Assembly (NCBI GenBank): GCA_905233465.1
Contig: CAJOEI010000007.1
Span: 1 to 60,944, forward strand
Direction of reading: 5' to 3'
DNA: 60,944 bases
From: an uncultured Bacteroidaceae bacterium
Lineage (GTDB): Bacteria; Bacteroidota; Bacteroidia; Bacteroidales; Bacteroidaceae
The translations under genes were made by a program, and so were the position numbers. This document shows, one piece after another, positions 32,834 to 42,386 of this stretch. Every line of letters begins with the position of its first letter. Position 1 is the stretch's first letter. A model generated the notes under the pieces. It was not told the origin of the DNA. It saw only the letters and a list, made by a program, of their open reading frames with translations, and made no database searches.

Positions 32834-35014
32834 ATGAACACATTCATTTCCTCATTCATTCATTCACGTGTGAAGTCAATACTTTTCATCACATTGTATC
32901 TGGCATTTGGTGTGGCTAATGTCATGGGCCAGACACAGCAGGAGCCAGAACGATGCCTGTCGCCTCTGCCGCAGCAGGTGGCATGGGGCAGCGGCAACGT
33001 GGCGGCTGACAGCAATAATGTCCGTCAGGGTGTGCGTGGCGACAAGGCCGTCCGCGCCTGGTCACGTCGCATACCTCAACAAGCCGAGGGATACTACCTC
33101 AGTATCAGTCAGAAGGGCATCGTCATCGCGGGTGCTGATTCGGCAGGTTTGTTCTATGGCCAGCAGACGCTGGCACAGTTGCGTAGGGACGACGGCACGC
33201 TGCCGTGTGTGGAAATCACTGACTGGCCGGCGATGCCCGAACGTGGCGTCATCGAGGGCTACTACGGCAACCCCTATACCCACGAGGCACGTTTGCGGCT
33301 CTTCGACTTCATGGGGCGCAACAAGCTGAATGTGTTCATCTATGGACCTAAAGACGACCCATATCATCGCAGCCAGTGGCGTGTGCCATATCCCAAGGAC
33401 GAAGCCCGCCGACTGTCGGAACTGGTGCAGGCAGCACGCCGCAGCCATGTGAAGTTCGTATGGGCTATTCACCCGGGCGGCGACATACGCTGGGAACTGT
33501 CCGACAGCGTGGCCATAGTGAGGAAATGCGAGGCTATGTACGGGCTGGGTGTGCGCTCGTTCTGTGTGTTCTTCGACGATATCGGCGGCGAGGGGGCCCG
33601 TGGCGAGAAGCAGGCTGGCCTGCTGAACTATCTCCACAAGGCTTTTGTGCAGAAGCATGATGACGTTGATGCGCTGATGATGTGTCCCACACAGTACAAC
33701 CGCTCGTGGTCTGGCGGCGACTATCTCACCACGTTGGGTACGCAGATGGAGCCCAGTGTGCGTGTGATGTGGACGGGTGCCACGGTGGTGGATATGATTG
33801 ACCGCGAGGATATGGAGTGGATTAACGCACAGCTCCGTCGCAAGGCATACATATGGCTGAACTATCCAGTCACGGACTACTGCATCGACCATCTGCTGAT
33901 GGGGCCAACATGGGGCAATGCCCTTGATATAGGCCCGATGGTCAGCGGCTTCTGTTCCAACCCCATGGAATATTGCGAGGCATCGCGCCTGTCGCTGTTC
34001 AGCATCGCAGACTATGCATGGCATCCCGAGACATACGATGCACAGGCATCATGGCTGATGGCCACAAAGCAAATAATGCCCGAACATGTGGAAGCCTTCA
34101 GGCTCTTCTGCGACAACAACGTAGACCTTGGCCCTACGGCCCACGGGTTGCGTCGCGAGACTGAGTCACAGGGCTTTGTGTCGGCCAAGGATGACGGCGA
34201 GCGGATGCAGTACTTCAAGGCTATGTCGCGGGCTGCCACGGAGCTGGAGCGTGATGCCAGCCAGCCCGAGTTGCGCGACGAGATACAGCCCTGGGTGCAG
34301 TCGATGGATCTCACGGCGAGTCGCGGCATCATAACCCTGATTATGCAGCAGCAACTCCAACAGGGTGAACCCGAGGCCTTTGTCAAGTCCTATGAGAGCT
34401 ATGACCGCACAACAAAACAGCAGCAGGCGTTGCGTTCGCGAGATTTCCGCGGCAGCATCAAGGTGGCAACGCCTGTGGTGGCAACGCGCCACATCGAACC
34501 TTGGCTGCGCAGTCGTGTGGCAGAGATGATAGCCGACTACAAGCAACGCTACGACTATCGTCTTGATGTCTTCCCAGTGCAGGTGGTGGAGAACGGCACG
34601 TATTTCATCCGTGACACGCACGGACGCTATCTCACCGACCCTGCATACGCTCAAGCGGGTGTGAAAGCCGTCTTCCGTGTGGAGCGTGACACCATCAATC
34701 CACAGACACAAGAATGGACAATTGCCTACGATGGCAATACTGGCCGCTATAGCATCACGAACAATCAGGCGCGACGCTATCTGAACGAGGTGGGAGCCTT
34801 CGGACCAAATCCCTTCAACGCAGAATGGAACACCTATGAAATCCAGAAACAAACAGCCGAAAGCGATGCCACGCCAGCATACTCCATCCGCAATGCCGGA
34901 TTGGGTGGCACGGCATGGTGGGTGGCTGTGGAGGATGACGAGGTGATACAGTTTGTTCGCGAGGCCGAGACCATGCCCAGTGTCTTCACATGGCAGCTGC
35001 AACCCGTGAAATAG
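32834..35014 (+). CDS. GH84 beta-N-acetylglucosaminidase
   Basis: The 726-residue secreted enzyme (signal peptide ending near VMGQ) has three parts: an N-terminal GH84-associated domain, the catalytic barrel (about 135-450) and a C-terminal helical plus lectin-like region. The barrel begins with GVIEGYYGNPYTHEARLRL (near 139) and has the paired catalytic aspartates in CVFFDDIGGEG (Asp 248-249), which drive substrate-assisted hydrolysis of terminal beta-GlcNAc. Bacteroides homologues cleave GlcNAc from mucin-type or O-GlcNAc substrates. The C-terminal part (about 590-726) has a ricin-like RIRDTHGRYLTD and YSITNNQARRYL. It is the only plus-strand gene in its area and is followed by the gap with the 22-base repeats. 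Confidence 0.9.
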   Translation: MNTFISSFIHSRVKSILFITLYLAFGVANVMGQTQQEPERCLSPLPQQVAWGSGNVAADSNNVRQGVRGDKAVRAWSRRIPQQAEGYYLSISQKGIVIAGADSAGLFYGQQTLAQLRRDDGTLPCVEITDWPAMPERGVIEGYYGNPYTHEARLRLFDFMGRNKLNVFIYGPKDDPYHRSQWRVPYPKDEARRLSELVQAARRSHVKFVWAIHPGGDIRWELSDSVAIVRKCEAMYGLGVRSFCVFFDDIGGEGARGEKQAGLLNYLHKAFVQKHDDVDALMMCPTQYNRSWSGGDYLTTLGTQMEPSVRVMWTGATVVDMIDREDMEWINAQLRRKAYIWLNYPVTDYCIDHLLMGPTWGNALDIGPMVSGFCSNPMEYCEASRLSLFSIADYAWHPETYDAQASWLMATKQIMPEHVEAFRLFCDNNVDLGPTAHGLRRETESQGFVSAKDDGERMQYFKAMSRAATELERDASQPELRDEIQPWVQSMDLTASRGIITLIMQQQLQQGEPEAFVKSYESYDRTTKQQQALRSRDFRGSIKVATPVVATRHIEPWLRSRVAEMIADYKQRYDYRLDVFPVQVVENGTYFIRDTHGRYLTDPAYAQAGVKAVFRVERDTINPQTQEWTIAYDGNTGRYSITNNQARRYLNEVGAFGPNPFNAEWNTYEIQKQTAESDATPAYSIRNAGLGGTAWWVAVEDDEVIQFVREAETMPSVFTWQLQPVK

Positions 35015-35035
35015 TTGCGAAAAGTGTGCTTTTGC

Positions 35036-35167
35036 AACATCCGCATGTTAGCACCAAAACATCCACAAGTTGGCATGAAAACATCCGGATGTTGGCGGGA
35101 AATGATCCTGGAAGATTTACATGAAAGTCCCGGATGTTTTAGCGTAAACCTCCTGGATCATCAACCG
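35036..35167. repeat. Six 22-base tandem units with an AACATCC-GGATGTT core
   Basis: Units begin at 35036, 35058, 35080, 35102, 35124 and 35146, a constant 22-base step. The first three are close to AACATCCGGATGTTGGC; the last three are degenerate. The core is palindromic, and the step equals about two helical turns. The array starts 22 bases after the GH84 stop codon. It is not a CRISPR: there are no spacers. A lone AACATCCG also follows the DUF5107 gene (52637-52644). Confidence 0.65.
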
Positions 35168-35232
35168 CTAACCCCCGGGCCTTTTGCAGGTTGTCCAAAT
35201 TTTTCCTATTGCACCTCCTGCTTACATGTTTA

Positions 35233-35314
35233 CCTACATGCCTACATGCTTGCCTACATTGTCGCAATGTATTGATATACAATGGATAATAAAGTGCCTG
35301 TGTAGGCATGTAGG
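35233..35314. repeat. Inverted 14-base repeat and CTACATG-type tandem repeats
   Basis: CCTACATGCCTACA (35233-35246) is exactly inverted at 35301-35314. The left arm belongs to a run of TTACCTACATGCCTACATGC-like units (35222-35262). The rest of the gap 35015-35377 shows no gene. It may form a transcription end for the convergent GH84 and folD transcripts. Confidence 0.55.
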
Positions 35315-35377
35315 TTGTTTTGCCCAAAAACACATGTGGGAGCAGAGTGTGTAGCGATCCATCCCGTCTGCTGCGGT

Positions 35378-35947
35378 TCAGGTGAATGCTCTTTTCAGTA
35401 TTGCGGCAACGATGTCGGCAGGGAAATCGGCATAACGCTTCTGCACGGTCTTGGCAGATTTGTTCATCAGCCATGAGAGATAGTCCTCAAAGCGTGCTAC
35501 GGCAGAAGCGTTGTCCCGGGACTCCAGTGCGTATTTGCCAATACACATGCCTTTGCGCTGGTCGTAGTACTGCTTTTCGTGATTGCGCACAAACCACCAA
35601 TATGCGTTGTAGAATAGCTGCTGTTGCTGCTGTGTCAGCACAGGTTCCACCAGAAACTGAACATATTGGCTGTTGGTGAGAAATGACTCGGGCTGTCCGC
35701 CAGTGGTGGACAGTCCGAGCATGTGTGGGTTCTGTTGTCGATAGTATTCGGGTGCGGCGAGGATATGCCCCATATATTGATGCAACTCTGTGCTGCGGGC
35801 AAGACCAAAAGTGTCCATAGCTGTCATAAACGTCAATGGGTCAGTGGCCGCGCGCGCGGCAATGATGAGTGCCGTTTTCTGCTCATCGTGCCGCACATAT
35901 CCCGCGCGATATGCCATGATGATGGCGTCTATGAAACAGAGTAGCAT
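35378..35947 (-). CDS. Hypothetical protein downstream of folD
   Basis: I do not recognise this 189-residue protein. It has no signal peptide or membrane segment and looks soluble and mostly helical (LTQQQQQLFYNAYWWFVRNHEKQYYD in part; a basic C-terminus ending ILKRAFT). Its start directly abuts the folD stop codon, so it is translated from the same message. The start could instead be the Met ten codons in (MAYRAGYV). Confidence 0.65.
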   Translation of the reverse strand: MLLCFIDAIIMAYRAGYVRHDEQKTALIIAARAATDPLTFMTAMDTFGLARSTELHQYMGHILAAPEYYRQQNPHMLGLSTTGGQPESFLTNSQYVQFLVEPVLTQQQQQLFYNAYWWFVRNHEKQYYDQRKGMCIGKYALESRDNASAVARFEDYLSWLMNKSAKTVQKRYADFPADIVAAILKRAFT

Positions 35948-36829
35948 TTATGCAGGATAGTATTCGTGGCGTGCGGCAGCGAGCGTGTTCAGCATAAGCA
36001 TGCAGATGGTCATGGGACCAACGCCGCCAGGTACTGGCGTGATAGCAGAGCATAACGGTGCTACATGCTCGAAGTCCACATCGCCGCTGAGTCGGAAGCC
36101 ACGTGGCCTTGTCGCATCTGGCACCCGTGTTGTGCCAACGTCGATGACAACGGCTCCCGGCTTGACCATGTCTGCGGTGACAAAGGCGGGCTGGCCGATG
36201 GCCGCAATGATGATGTCTGCTGCACGGCATTCGTCTTTAAGGGTTGTGGAGCGGCTGTGACATACGGTGACGGTAGCGTCCACGCCTTTCTGTATCATCA
36301 GTTGTGACATGGGTTTGCCAACGATGTTGGAGCGTCCGAGAATCACGCACTTCTTGCCTCGTGTGGCGACATCGTAGCGTCTCAGCAGCTCGAGGATGCC
36401 CTTTGGCGTGGCGCTGATGAAGGCTGGCAAGCCAATGGCCATGCGTCCGACGTTGATGGGGTGGAAACCGTCAACGTCCTTGCGGTGGTCTATAGCCTCG
36501 ATGACTCTCTGTTCATTGATGTGTCGTGGCAGCGGCAGTTGCACAATGAAACCGTCAATGTCGGTGTCACTATTCAGTCGGGCCACGCATGCCAGCAATT
36601 CTTCTTCGGTGATGTCGTCTTCAAATCGGATGAGTGTGCTCTGGAAACCGCATTCCTCGCATGCACGCACTTTGTTGGCGACGTATGTCTCTGAGCCACC
36701 GTCGTGGCCCACAAGTATTGCTGCGAGGTGAGGGCGACGTGCACCAGTGGCGATGATGCGTTCCACTTCTTGTTTGATTTCAGCCTTGATAGTTGCCGCT
36801 GTTGCTTTGCCGTCGATTATTTTGGGCAT
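35948..36829 (-). CDS. folD: Bifunctional methylenetetrahydrofolate dehydrogenase / methenyltetrahydrofolate cyclohydrolase
   Basis: The 293-residue cytoplasmic enzyme interconverts methylene-, methenyl- and formyl-tetrahydrofolate. It has the family [16 protein letters not shown] region with the catalytic Lys (near residue 54), [13 protein letters not shown] near 97, [13 protein letters not shown] near 118 and the NADP site [14 protein letters not shown] near 165, then [12 protein letters not shown] near the C-terminus. The length is normal. It lies 53 bases downstream of ffh. Confidence 0.95.
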   Translation of the reverse strand: MPKIIDGKATAATIKAEIKQEVERIIATGARRPHLAAILVGHDGGSETYVANKVRACEECGFQSTLIRFEDDITEEELLACVARLNSDTDIDGFIVQLPLPRHINEQRVIEAIDHRKDVDGFHPINVGRMAIGLPAFISATPKGILELLRRYDVATRGKKCVILGRSNIVGKPMSQLMIQKGVDATVTVCHSRSTTLKDECRAADIIIAAIGQPAFVTADMVKPGAVVIDVGTTRVPDATRPRGFRLSGDVDFEHVAPLCSAITPVPGGVGPMTICMLMLNTLAAARHEYYPA

Positions 36830-36882
36830 AAGATATGGGGTTAGTGGGGTTTGGGGCTAATGGACTTAATAGGCAAATGAGA

Positions 36883-38208
36883 TTATCTCCTTGGCATCTT
36901 GGCCATCATCTGTGCCATGCGTGGATTGGTGACCATCTTCATCATCTTGCGTGTCTGGTCGAACTGCTTGATGAGGCGGTTCACGGCCTGAATATCTGTT
37001 CCAGAACCTCGTGCTATGCGCTGTCGGCGGCTGGTGTTAAGACATTCGGGATTGGTGCGCTCCTTTGGCGTCATTGAGAGTATGATGGCTTCGATGCTCT
37101 TGAATGCATCATCATCGATGTCGATGTCTTTCAGGGCTTTGCCAACACCAGGTATCATCGAAGCGAGATCCTTGATGTTGCCCATCTTCTTGATTTGCTG
37201 TATCTGGCTGTAGAAGTCGTTGAAGTCAAACTGATTTTTGCGGATTTTCTTCTCCAACCGGCGTGCCTCTTCCTCGTCGTATTGCTCTTGAGCGCGCTCG
37301 ACGAGGCTGACGATGTCGCCCATACCGAGTATGCGGTCGGCCATGCGTGCGGGGTGGAAGGGGTCGATGGCTTCCATCTTCTCGCCGGTGCCGACAAACT
37401 TGATAGGTTTGTCCACCACCGTGCGTATGCTGAGTGCTGCACCGCCGCGTGTGTCGCCGTCGAGCTTGGTGAGCACCACGCCTGTGTAGTCGAGGCGGTC
37501 GTTGAACTCCTTGGCGGTGTTGACAGCATCCTGTCCCGTCATGGCATCAACGACAAATAGTGTCTCGTCGGGTTGAGTAGCTTCCTTGATGGCTGCAATC
37601 TCCTGCATCAGCTTCTCGTCGACGGCCAGTCGGCCAGCGGTGTCGACAATGACGGTATCCAGTCCTCGGGTGCGTGCTTCCTGAATAGCGTTCTGAGCTA
37701 TACTCACAGGGTCGCTGTTGTCTGTCTCGATATGAATGGGTACGTCAATCTGCTCTGCCAGCACTCGCAGCTGCTCGATGGCAGCAGGACGATAGACGTC
37801 GCATGCTGCCAGCAACGGCCTACGGCCGCGTTTGGTCTTAAGCATCAGCGCCAGCTTGCCAGAGAAGGTCGTCTTACCAGCACCATTGAGGCCTGCCATG
37901 AGTATCACGGCGGGTTTGCCCTTCAGCTGCAGGTCTGTTGTCTCGCCGCCCATGAGCTGTGCCAGCTCGTCGTGGACAATCTTGACCATCATCTGCTGCG
38001 GCTTGACGGCCGTGAGCACGTTCTGGCCCAGTGCCTTCTGGCGTACAGTCTCGGTGAACTGTTTGGCTACGCGATAGTTGACATCGGCATCAAGGAGTGC
38101 CTTGCGCACGTCTTTGAGCGTCTCGGCAACATTGATTTCAGTTATTTTGCCCTCACCCTTCAGTATCTTAAAGGATCGTTCAAGGCGTTCGGATAGATTT
38201 TCAAACAC
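36883..38208 (-). CDS. ffh: Signal recognition particle protein Ffh (SRP54)
   Basis: This 441-residue GTPase delivers nascent membrane proteins to the Sec machinery. The NG domain shows G1 GLNGAGKTT (near residue 107), DVYRPAAIEQL, G3 DTAGRL (near 190) and G4 TKLDGDTRGG (near 245). The methionine-rich M domain (about 300-441) ends MMKMVTNPRMAQMMAKMPRR, with the SRP RNA-binding RRQRIARGSGT. The gene precedes folD. No SRP RNA gene was found in the window. Confidence 0.95.
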   Translation of the reverse strand: MFENLSERLERSFKILKGEGKITEINVAETLKDVRKALLDADVNYRVAKQFTETVRQKALGQNVLTAVKPQQMMVKIVHDELAQLMGGETTDLQLKGKPAVILMAGLNGAGKTTFSGKLALMLKTKRGRRPLLAACDVYRPAAIEQLRVLAEQIDVPIHIETDNSDPVSIAQNAIQEARTRGLDTVIVDTAGRLAVDEKLMQEIAAIKEATQPDETLFVVDAMTGQDAVNTAKEFNDRLDYTGVVLTKLDGDTRGGAALSIRTVVDKPIKFVGTGEKMEAIDPFHPARMADRILGMGDIVSLVERAQEQYDEEEARRLEKKIRKNQFDFNDFYSQIQQIKKMGNIKDLASMIPGVGKALKDIDIDDDAFKSIEAIILSMTPKERTNPECLNTSRRQRIARGSGTDIQAVNRLIKQFDQTRKMMKMVTNPRMAQMMAKMPRR

Positions 38209-38245
38209 GAGTATATTGAATGATTAAGAGTGTTACGTTTGTCGT

Positions 38246-40690
38246 TTATCGTTCTTGTGTGGGTGTCGTTGCCTTGCGAACGAAGATTTGGTCAACAACG
38301 ACTCCGTCGTCAAGAGCACCGATGGTGATGGTGTGACGACCAGTATTAATAGATATAGGTACGCGCGCGCGAATAGATGTGTATCCTTGCAGCACGTTCT
38401 GCTTCCACTGTTCGCTGCCAACTTGTGAGTCGTATGTCAATATCTGCAGCGGGCTGCCGTCCATAGTAACTGTTACTCGTTGCTGTTGTTCTATTGGATG
38501 GGTTGGCAGCATGTGGAGCTCTATGTCCACATCTTGCACCTTGCCGGGGTTCTGGTCAAATGAGTAACTGATGGTGCAATCCTTGGGCACCGGCATGGCT
38601 CGTATGCTTGCTCCCAAGCCAAGCACTGGTGCCAGCACGTCGTTGCCGGAGAATGTGCTGCTGCTGTAGGAAGCTCCGTAGAATGTAGCGATATATGGTT
38701 CGTCGGTGACCATCGGGGTACGCACTGTGGTATGTGGCACGGGCTTGAACACTGACAGCTGTCTGGGATTGGCATCCATGATGCCGCGCCATTTGCCTCC
38801 GCATAGGTTGTTATATTGCTGCGTCAGTTGTTGGATGCGCTGGTGAGCCTGGTCGGAGCGGCGCCATGTAGCATCCACGTTGTCGCGGCTGAGATAAGCT
38901 TTTCCATGACGTGCCAACTGTGCGGTGAGGTATTTCTCGTTTTGTGCTATGGCTGCCATCACAGGATATTCCACCAGCTGGAAGAATGCATCATAGCGGT
39001 CGGGGTGGGTACGTCGCACGGAGTCGGCAATCCAGTTGACGTTGCGCTGCAGCTTGTCGTAGCGTGACAGGCGCGCACGTATGCGTTTCTCGCTCCACGG
39101 CAGGTCGCGCACAGCGTTCCAGTCAGTCTTACTGTCGCGGGACTCACCAACACGTGTTCCTGCCAGATGCTCTGGTTTGCGCTGGAAGCTCAGGTGGTAG
39201 TGATCCTTCATGTAGATTGCCGTTAGGCGGGCTATGTCGCGTCCAATGGTATGTACGAAGAAATCCTCCATGTGTCCGCCCACAGTGCGGCGTCGCACTG
39301 CATCAAGGTTCCAGGCCATATCCATGAAGAGTTGTATCTGGTACTCCGAAGGCTTGATGTCGCCTACGTTGAGCACCCACATGCGTCTGGCACCATGATA
39401 ATATGCTTCTGAGAGTTGCTGGTAGAGAAGGTATGGGCTTGCTGTGCCCAACCACAGATAGTCGTGCGGCCGGCCCCAGTATGAGATATGGTAGTATACG
39501 CCGTTGCCACCGCTGCGCTTGGCTTCGGCCTCAGTGGGGAAGTGGCGGATGTAGCCGTAGTTGTCGTCTGGCCACAACAATATCACGTCGTCTGGCACCT
39601 GAAGTCCTTGGTTGTAGGCATCAAGTACTTCCTTGTATGGTGTGAAGACTTGCGGCATATCGTTGTTGCCTGTGGTGGCGAGCATGTCTCTCTGAGCTGC
39701 AATCACCTTGGTCAATGCAGCCTTCTGTTCAACGGGTGTGTTGGCTCCCTGCATGGGGCCGTCATGCAGGCCTCGCATGCCGAGTGTGTATACCATCGGT
39801 ACATCCTGTGTCTGCTGCACACGCTCCTGCCAGAAGCGCAGTACGCTTTCGGCATTTGTCATGAAATTGTATTCTCCCTTGCCGCGTGTGGCCCATTCAC
39901 TGGCAGCGTTGCAACCCATGGGCTCGCAGTGGCTGGTGCCGATGAAGATGCCGTATTTTTGTGCCAGTTGAGCACAGCCTTCGGTGAGGAAGAACGGTTT
40001 TGTCACAGGATGCATGGGTGGCCAGTAGAGGTTGGCACGCAGGCGCAGCATGAGCTGGAAGATGCGTTCCGTGGTCTTAGGTCCTATGGCGTGTCCGGCA
40101 TTAGGCTCATGGTTGTTTGATGCCCAGGGCAGCAGTCCCCAGTCCTCATCATTGATAAATATGCCACGATATTCCACACTCGGTGCCTGCAAGGTGCGGA
40201 AAGGATGATCCAATCGTAGTTCCTGACGCAGTTGTGGTGTCACGTCTGCCCACCACTCCCAAGGAGATACGCCTACCATGCGTGACAGCTCCATCAGGCC
40301 GTAGGCCGTGCCGGCAGCATCGCTACCGGCTATGATGAGTTTGTCATCTGGCGCAAGTGCCATGACGAAAGCTTGCTTGCGGCGGCTCAACCGGCTGAGG
40401 TCGATGCCTGAGGCAAATAAGTATTCTCGCATGGGACCATCGAGCGAGCCAGCTATGATCTGCGTGTGTGATGCTGTCGGTGTCGTCAGCATCATTGTGG
40501 CATCAAGCACGCGCTGGAAGTCGCCTGCCACCATCTGCAGTGCTGTTGTCACAACGGGCTGTTCGGCTTTGGCCACAGCGATGTACACGGGCTGGTGTGC
40601 CGGTAAAACGAAAGCGCTGGCCTGTGTGGTCAGCGCTATAGTGAACCCTAACACTGTTAGGGCAGCGGTGCGTAATGGGCGTGTGAGCAT
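38246..40690 (-). CDS. Secreted GH115 family (xylan alpha-glucuronidase-like) enzyme
   Basis: The 814-residue protein has a signal peptide (TVLGFTIALTTQASA) and the GH115 sequence pattern: GTAYGLMELSRMVGVSPWEWWADVTP (parts, near residue 130), EYRGIFINDEDWGLLPWA near 175, GTSHCEPMGCNAASEW near 250, ILLWPDDNYGYIRHFP near 370 and YHISYWGRPHDYLWLG near 405. Known members remove 4-O-methyl-glucuronic or glucuronic acid from xylan or arabinogalactan. The C-terminal sandwich (about 660-814) includes VTMDGSPLQIL. It stands between secG and ffh, splitting otherwise housekeeping genes on the same strand. Confidence 0.85.
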   Translation of the reverse strand: MLTRPLRTAALTVLGFTIALTTQASAFVLPAHQPVYIAVAKAEQPVVTTALQMVAGDFQRVLDATMMLTTPTASHTQIIAGSLDGPMREYLFASGIDLSRLSRRKQAFVMALAPDDKLIIAGSDAAGTAYGLMELSRMVGVSPWEWWADVTPQLRQELRLDHPFRTLQAPSVEYRGIFINDEDWGLLPWASNNHEPNAGHAIGPKTTERIFQLMLRLRANLYWPPMHPVTKPFFLTEGCAQLAQKYGIFIGTSHCEPMGCNAASEWATRGKGEYNFMTNAESVLRFWQERVQQTQDVPMVYTLGMRGLHDGPMQGANTPVEQKAALTKVIAAQRDMLATTGNNDMPQVFTPYKEVLDAYNQGLQVPDDVILLWPDDNYGYIRHFPTEAEAKRSGGNGVYYHISYWGRPHDYLWLGTASPYLLYQQLSEAYYHGARRMWVLNVGDIKPSEYQIQLFMDMAWNLDAVRRRTVGGHMEDFFVHTIGRDIARLTAIYMKDHYHLSFQRKPEHLAGTRVGESRDSKTDWNAVRDLPWSEKRIRARLSRYDKLQRNVNWIADSVRRTHPDRYDAFFQLVEYPVMAAIAQNEKYLTAQLARHGKAYLSRDNVDATWRRSDQAHQRIQQLTQQYNNLCGGKWRGIMDANPRQLSVFKPVPHTTVRTPMVTDEPYIATFYGASYSSSTFSGNDVLAPVLGLGASIRAMPVPKDCTISYSFDQNPGKVQDVDIELHMLPTHPIEQQQRVTVTMDGSPLQILTYDSQVGSEQWKQNVLQGYTSIRARVPISINTGRHTITIGALDDGVVVDQIFVRKATTPTQER

Positions 40691-40713
40691 AATGCTTGTT
40701 TTGGATGTAGGTC

Positions 40714-41076
40714 TTAATCAGCCTGAGATTCTGTTCCACTCACATCTGCGGGTTGCTCTGTTGCGTCTGCAGCAGGTATGCCAGGCAGGTTGGTGGGAGC
40801 TGTGAGCTGTTGTTCAGTAGCGACGCCCTCCATGACGGATGCATCAGAAGCAGCCTTGGGGATGAAGTAGACGGAAATGACACTGAACAGGACCATGGCA
40901 GCAGCAAGGCTCCAAGTCAGTTTCTCGATGACATCGGTAGTCTTACGCACACCCATAACCTGATTGCCGCTGGCAAAACCGCTGGCAAGTCCGCCACCCT
41001 TGGACTCTTGGATGAGCACTATGAGGCACATAAAAATGGATGCGATGACTACAAGAATTACTAATAATGTGTACAT
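40714..41076 (-). CDS. secG: Preprotein translocase subunit SecG
   Basis: The 120-residue inner-membrane protein has two hydrophobic segments (YTLLVILVVIASIFMCLIVL at the N-terminus; SLAAAMVLFSVISVYFI near 55-71) around the SecG-specific QESKGGGLASGFASGNQ loop near residues 24-40. An acidic, Ala/Thr/Glu-rich tail follows. It assists SecYE translocation. It is 14 bases behind the TPR-like gene. Confidence 0.9.
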   Translation of the reverse strand: MYTLLVILVVIASIFMCLIVLIQESKGGGLASGFASGNQVMGVRKTTDVIEKLTWSLAAAMVLFSVISVYFIPKAASDASVMEGVATEQQLTAPTNLPGIPAADATEQPADVSGTESQAD

Positions 41077-41090
41077 GTTGTTTTTTGGAG

Positions 41091-41804
41091 TTATTTATTA
41101 TTGTTATTTTCGTTGTTCAAGACCTCTTCGTTGGCAATCAGTTTCTCCAAGAATCGGATTTGGTCTGCAAAGTAACGGTTTTTCTTTGGATTACGCAAAC
41201 TTATGCGACGAATAATTTCAATTGCCTTGCGATATTTGCCCTGTTTAATGTATATACGGGCCAAAGTCTCGGTCAGGAATGCCTCTTCACCGTCTTTTGT
41301 CTGTGCTTGTGGCTCGGCGGATGGAGTTGTCTGGCTGATGTCGTTTGTGCTGTCGTCAGCAGACTTCGTATCTGCTGGAGCATCCTCTAATTGCATTAGA
41401 TATGCCATATAATCCACACTGCCGTCCACTGCGTGCGTATGGCGCTGAGGCTGTGGCTCGGGCTGTTGTGCCAGGAAATTGTCGATGAGCGAGATTGTCC
41501 GTCCTGCGTTGCCGGCTTCGGCCACTTTGGCAACAGTGTTGCGGTTGCGGTTGTGGCGGCTTGTGGTTGCAGGTTGCAGATTGTTGCCCTCGATGAGCTG
41601 ATACAGCTGCACGCGGTCGGGGACACACAGCGCTGTGTGTCGCAATTCGCTGCCAAAGTGTTCGTCGGTGAGTTGGTACAGACCGCGCTGATACAGCAAC
41701 CTGGCTGTCTGGAAATAGGGGTAGCGCGTGACCATTGCCCGCAGCTGTTTCACTGTGTCGGCATCTATTTGCTCGGGATGGCGTATAAAGTTGGCAAATT
41801 GCAT
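41091..41804 (-). CDS. Conserved TPR-like hypothetical protein beside secG
   Basis: This 237-residue protein begins MQFANFIRHPEQID, followed by YPYFQTARLLYQRGLY near residue 30 and a C-terminal helical pair (ETLARIYIKQGKYRKAIEIIRRIS, near 180) typical of a tetratricopeptide unit, then NRYFADQIRFLEKLI. Similar genes sit between lptE and secG in many Bacteroidales from my general knowledge. The middle (about 90-165) is polar and low-complexity. No signal peptide is present. The function is unknown. Confidence 0.7.
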   Translation of the reverse strand: MQFANFIRHPEQIDADTVKQLRAMVTRYPYFQTARLLYQRGLYQLTDEHFGSELRHTALCVPDRVQLYQLIEGNNLQPATTSRHNRNRNTVAKVAEAGNAGRTISLIDNFLAQQPEPQPQRHTHAVDGSVDYMAYLMQLEDAPADTKSADDSTNDISQTTPSAEPQAQTKDGEEAFLTETLARIYIKQGKYRKAIEIIRRISLRNPKKNRYFADQIRFLEKLIANEEVLNNENNNNK

Positions 41805-41840
41805 GATACGAGTTTCAATTATATGAACACACCTAATAAT

Positions 41841-42386
41841 CTACCAGTTGGCAACTGTCGCATTGAAGATTTGGTCGGTGATGTCTTTGGTCATTTGTGT
41901 GACAAGTTCCTCCTGCACGTTGATGAGCTGTTGTGTGGCATCATATTCTGTTGTGGCTGAGAATTGTTGTTCGAAATCCTCGGTGTGGTTCTTGGTGTTG
42001 GTGAACCGCACGTTGACGGTCATGCGTAGCTGCACTTGCTGACTGTAGCCGTCGCTGGAAACGCCTTTGTTGAACTGGTCGAAACCAGTAATCTCGCCGG
42101 CTATCACCAAGTCGCCACCTCGTTTCACCTGTCTGAGTTTGGTCTGTTGGGCAAATAGGTCGGTCAGGCGATTGTTGAATATCGACTGCATGGGTGCCCA
42201 AACGTAGGCCGAGCGTATGGGGAAGGGGTCAATCTGTATTGTCTTGACGACCTTGTAGTCAATGCTTGCGCCGTTGAACTTATAGCTTATGGCACAAGAA
42301 CAGAGCAGCAGGCACAAGACCCAAGCCCAACCACCTTTTGTCAAGGATGGGGAAATCCTTTTTTTATTACAATTCTTCAAGCCCAT
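41841..42386 (-). CDS. lptE: LPS-assembly lipoprotein LptE-like
   Basis: The 181-residue product has a lipoprotein signal (LCLLLCSC, Cys near residue 31) followed by YKFNGASIDYKVVKTIQIDPFP, a pattern of Bacteroidota LptE, and later AGEITGFDQF and AINF-like beta-rich stretches. It would plug LptD and help insert lipopolysaccharide in the outer membrane. The N-terminus (residues 10-20, ISPSLTKGGWAWV) comes from a palindromic repeat-like sequence, giving a long n-region. The start overlaps the regulator gene end by 20 bases. Confidence 0.8.
   Translation of the reverse strand: MGLKNCNKKRISPSLTKGGWAWVLCLLLCSCAISYKFNGASIDYKVVKTIQIDPFPIRSAYVWAPMQSIFNNRLTDLFAQQTKLRQVKRGGDLVIAGEITGFDQFNKGVSSDGYSQQVQLRMTVNVRFTNTKNHTEDFEQQFSATTEYDATQQLINVQEELVTQMTKDITDQIFNATVANW

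Noticed and set aside
35036..35167. Regular repeat array considered as a CRISPR
   Set aside because: Units are head-to-tail at 22 bases with no spacers, and no cas gene is near.
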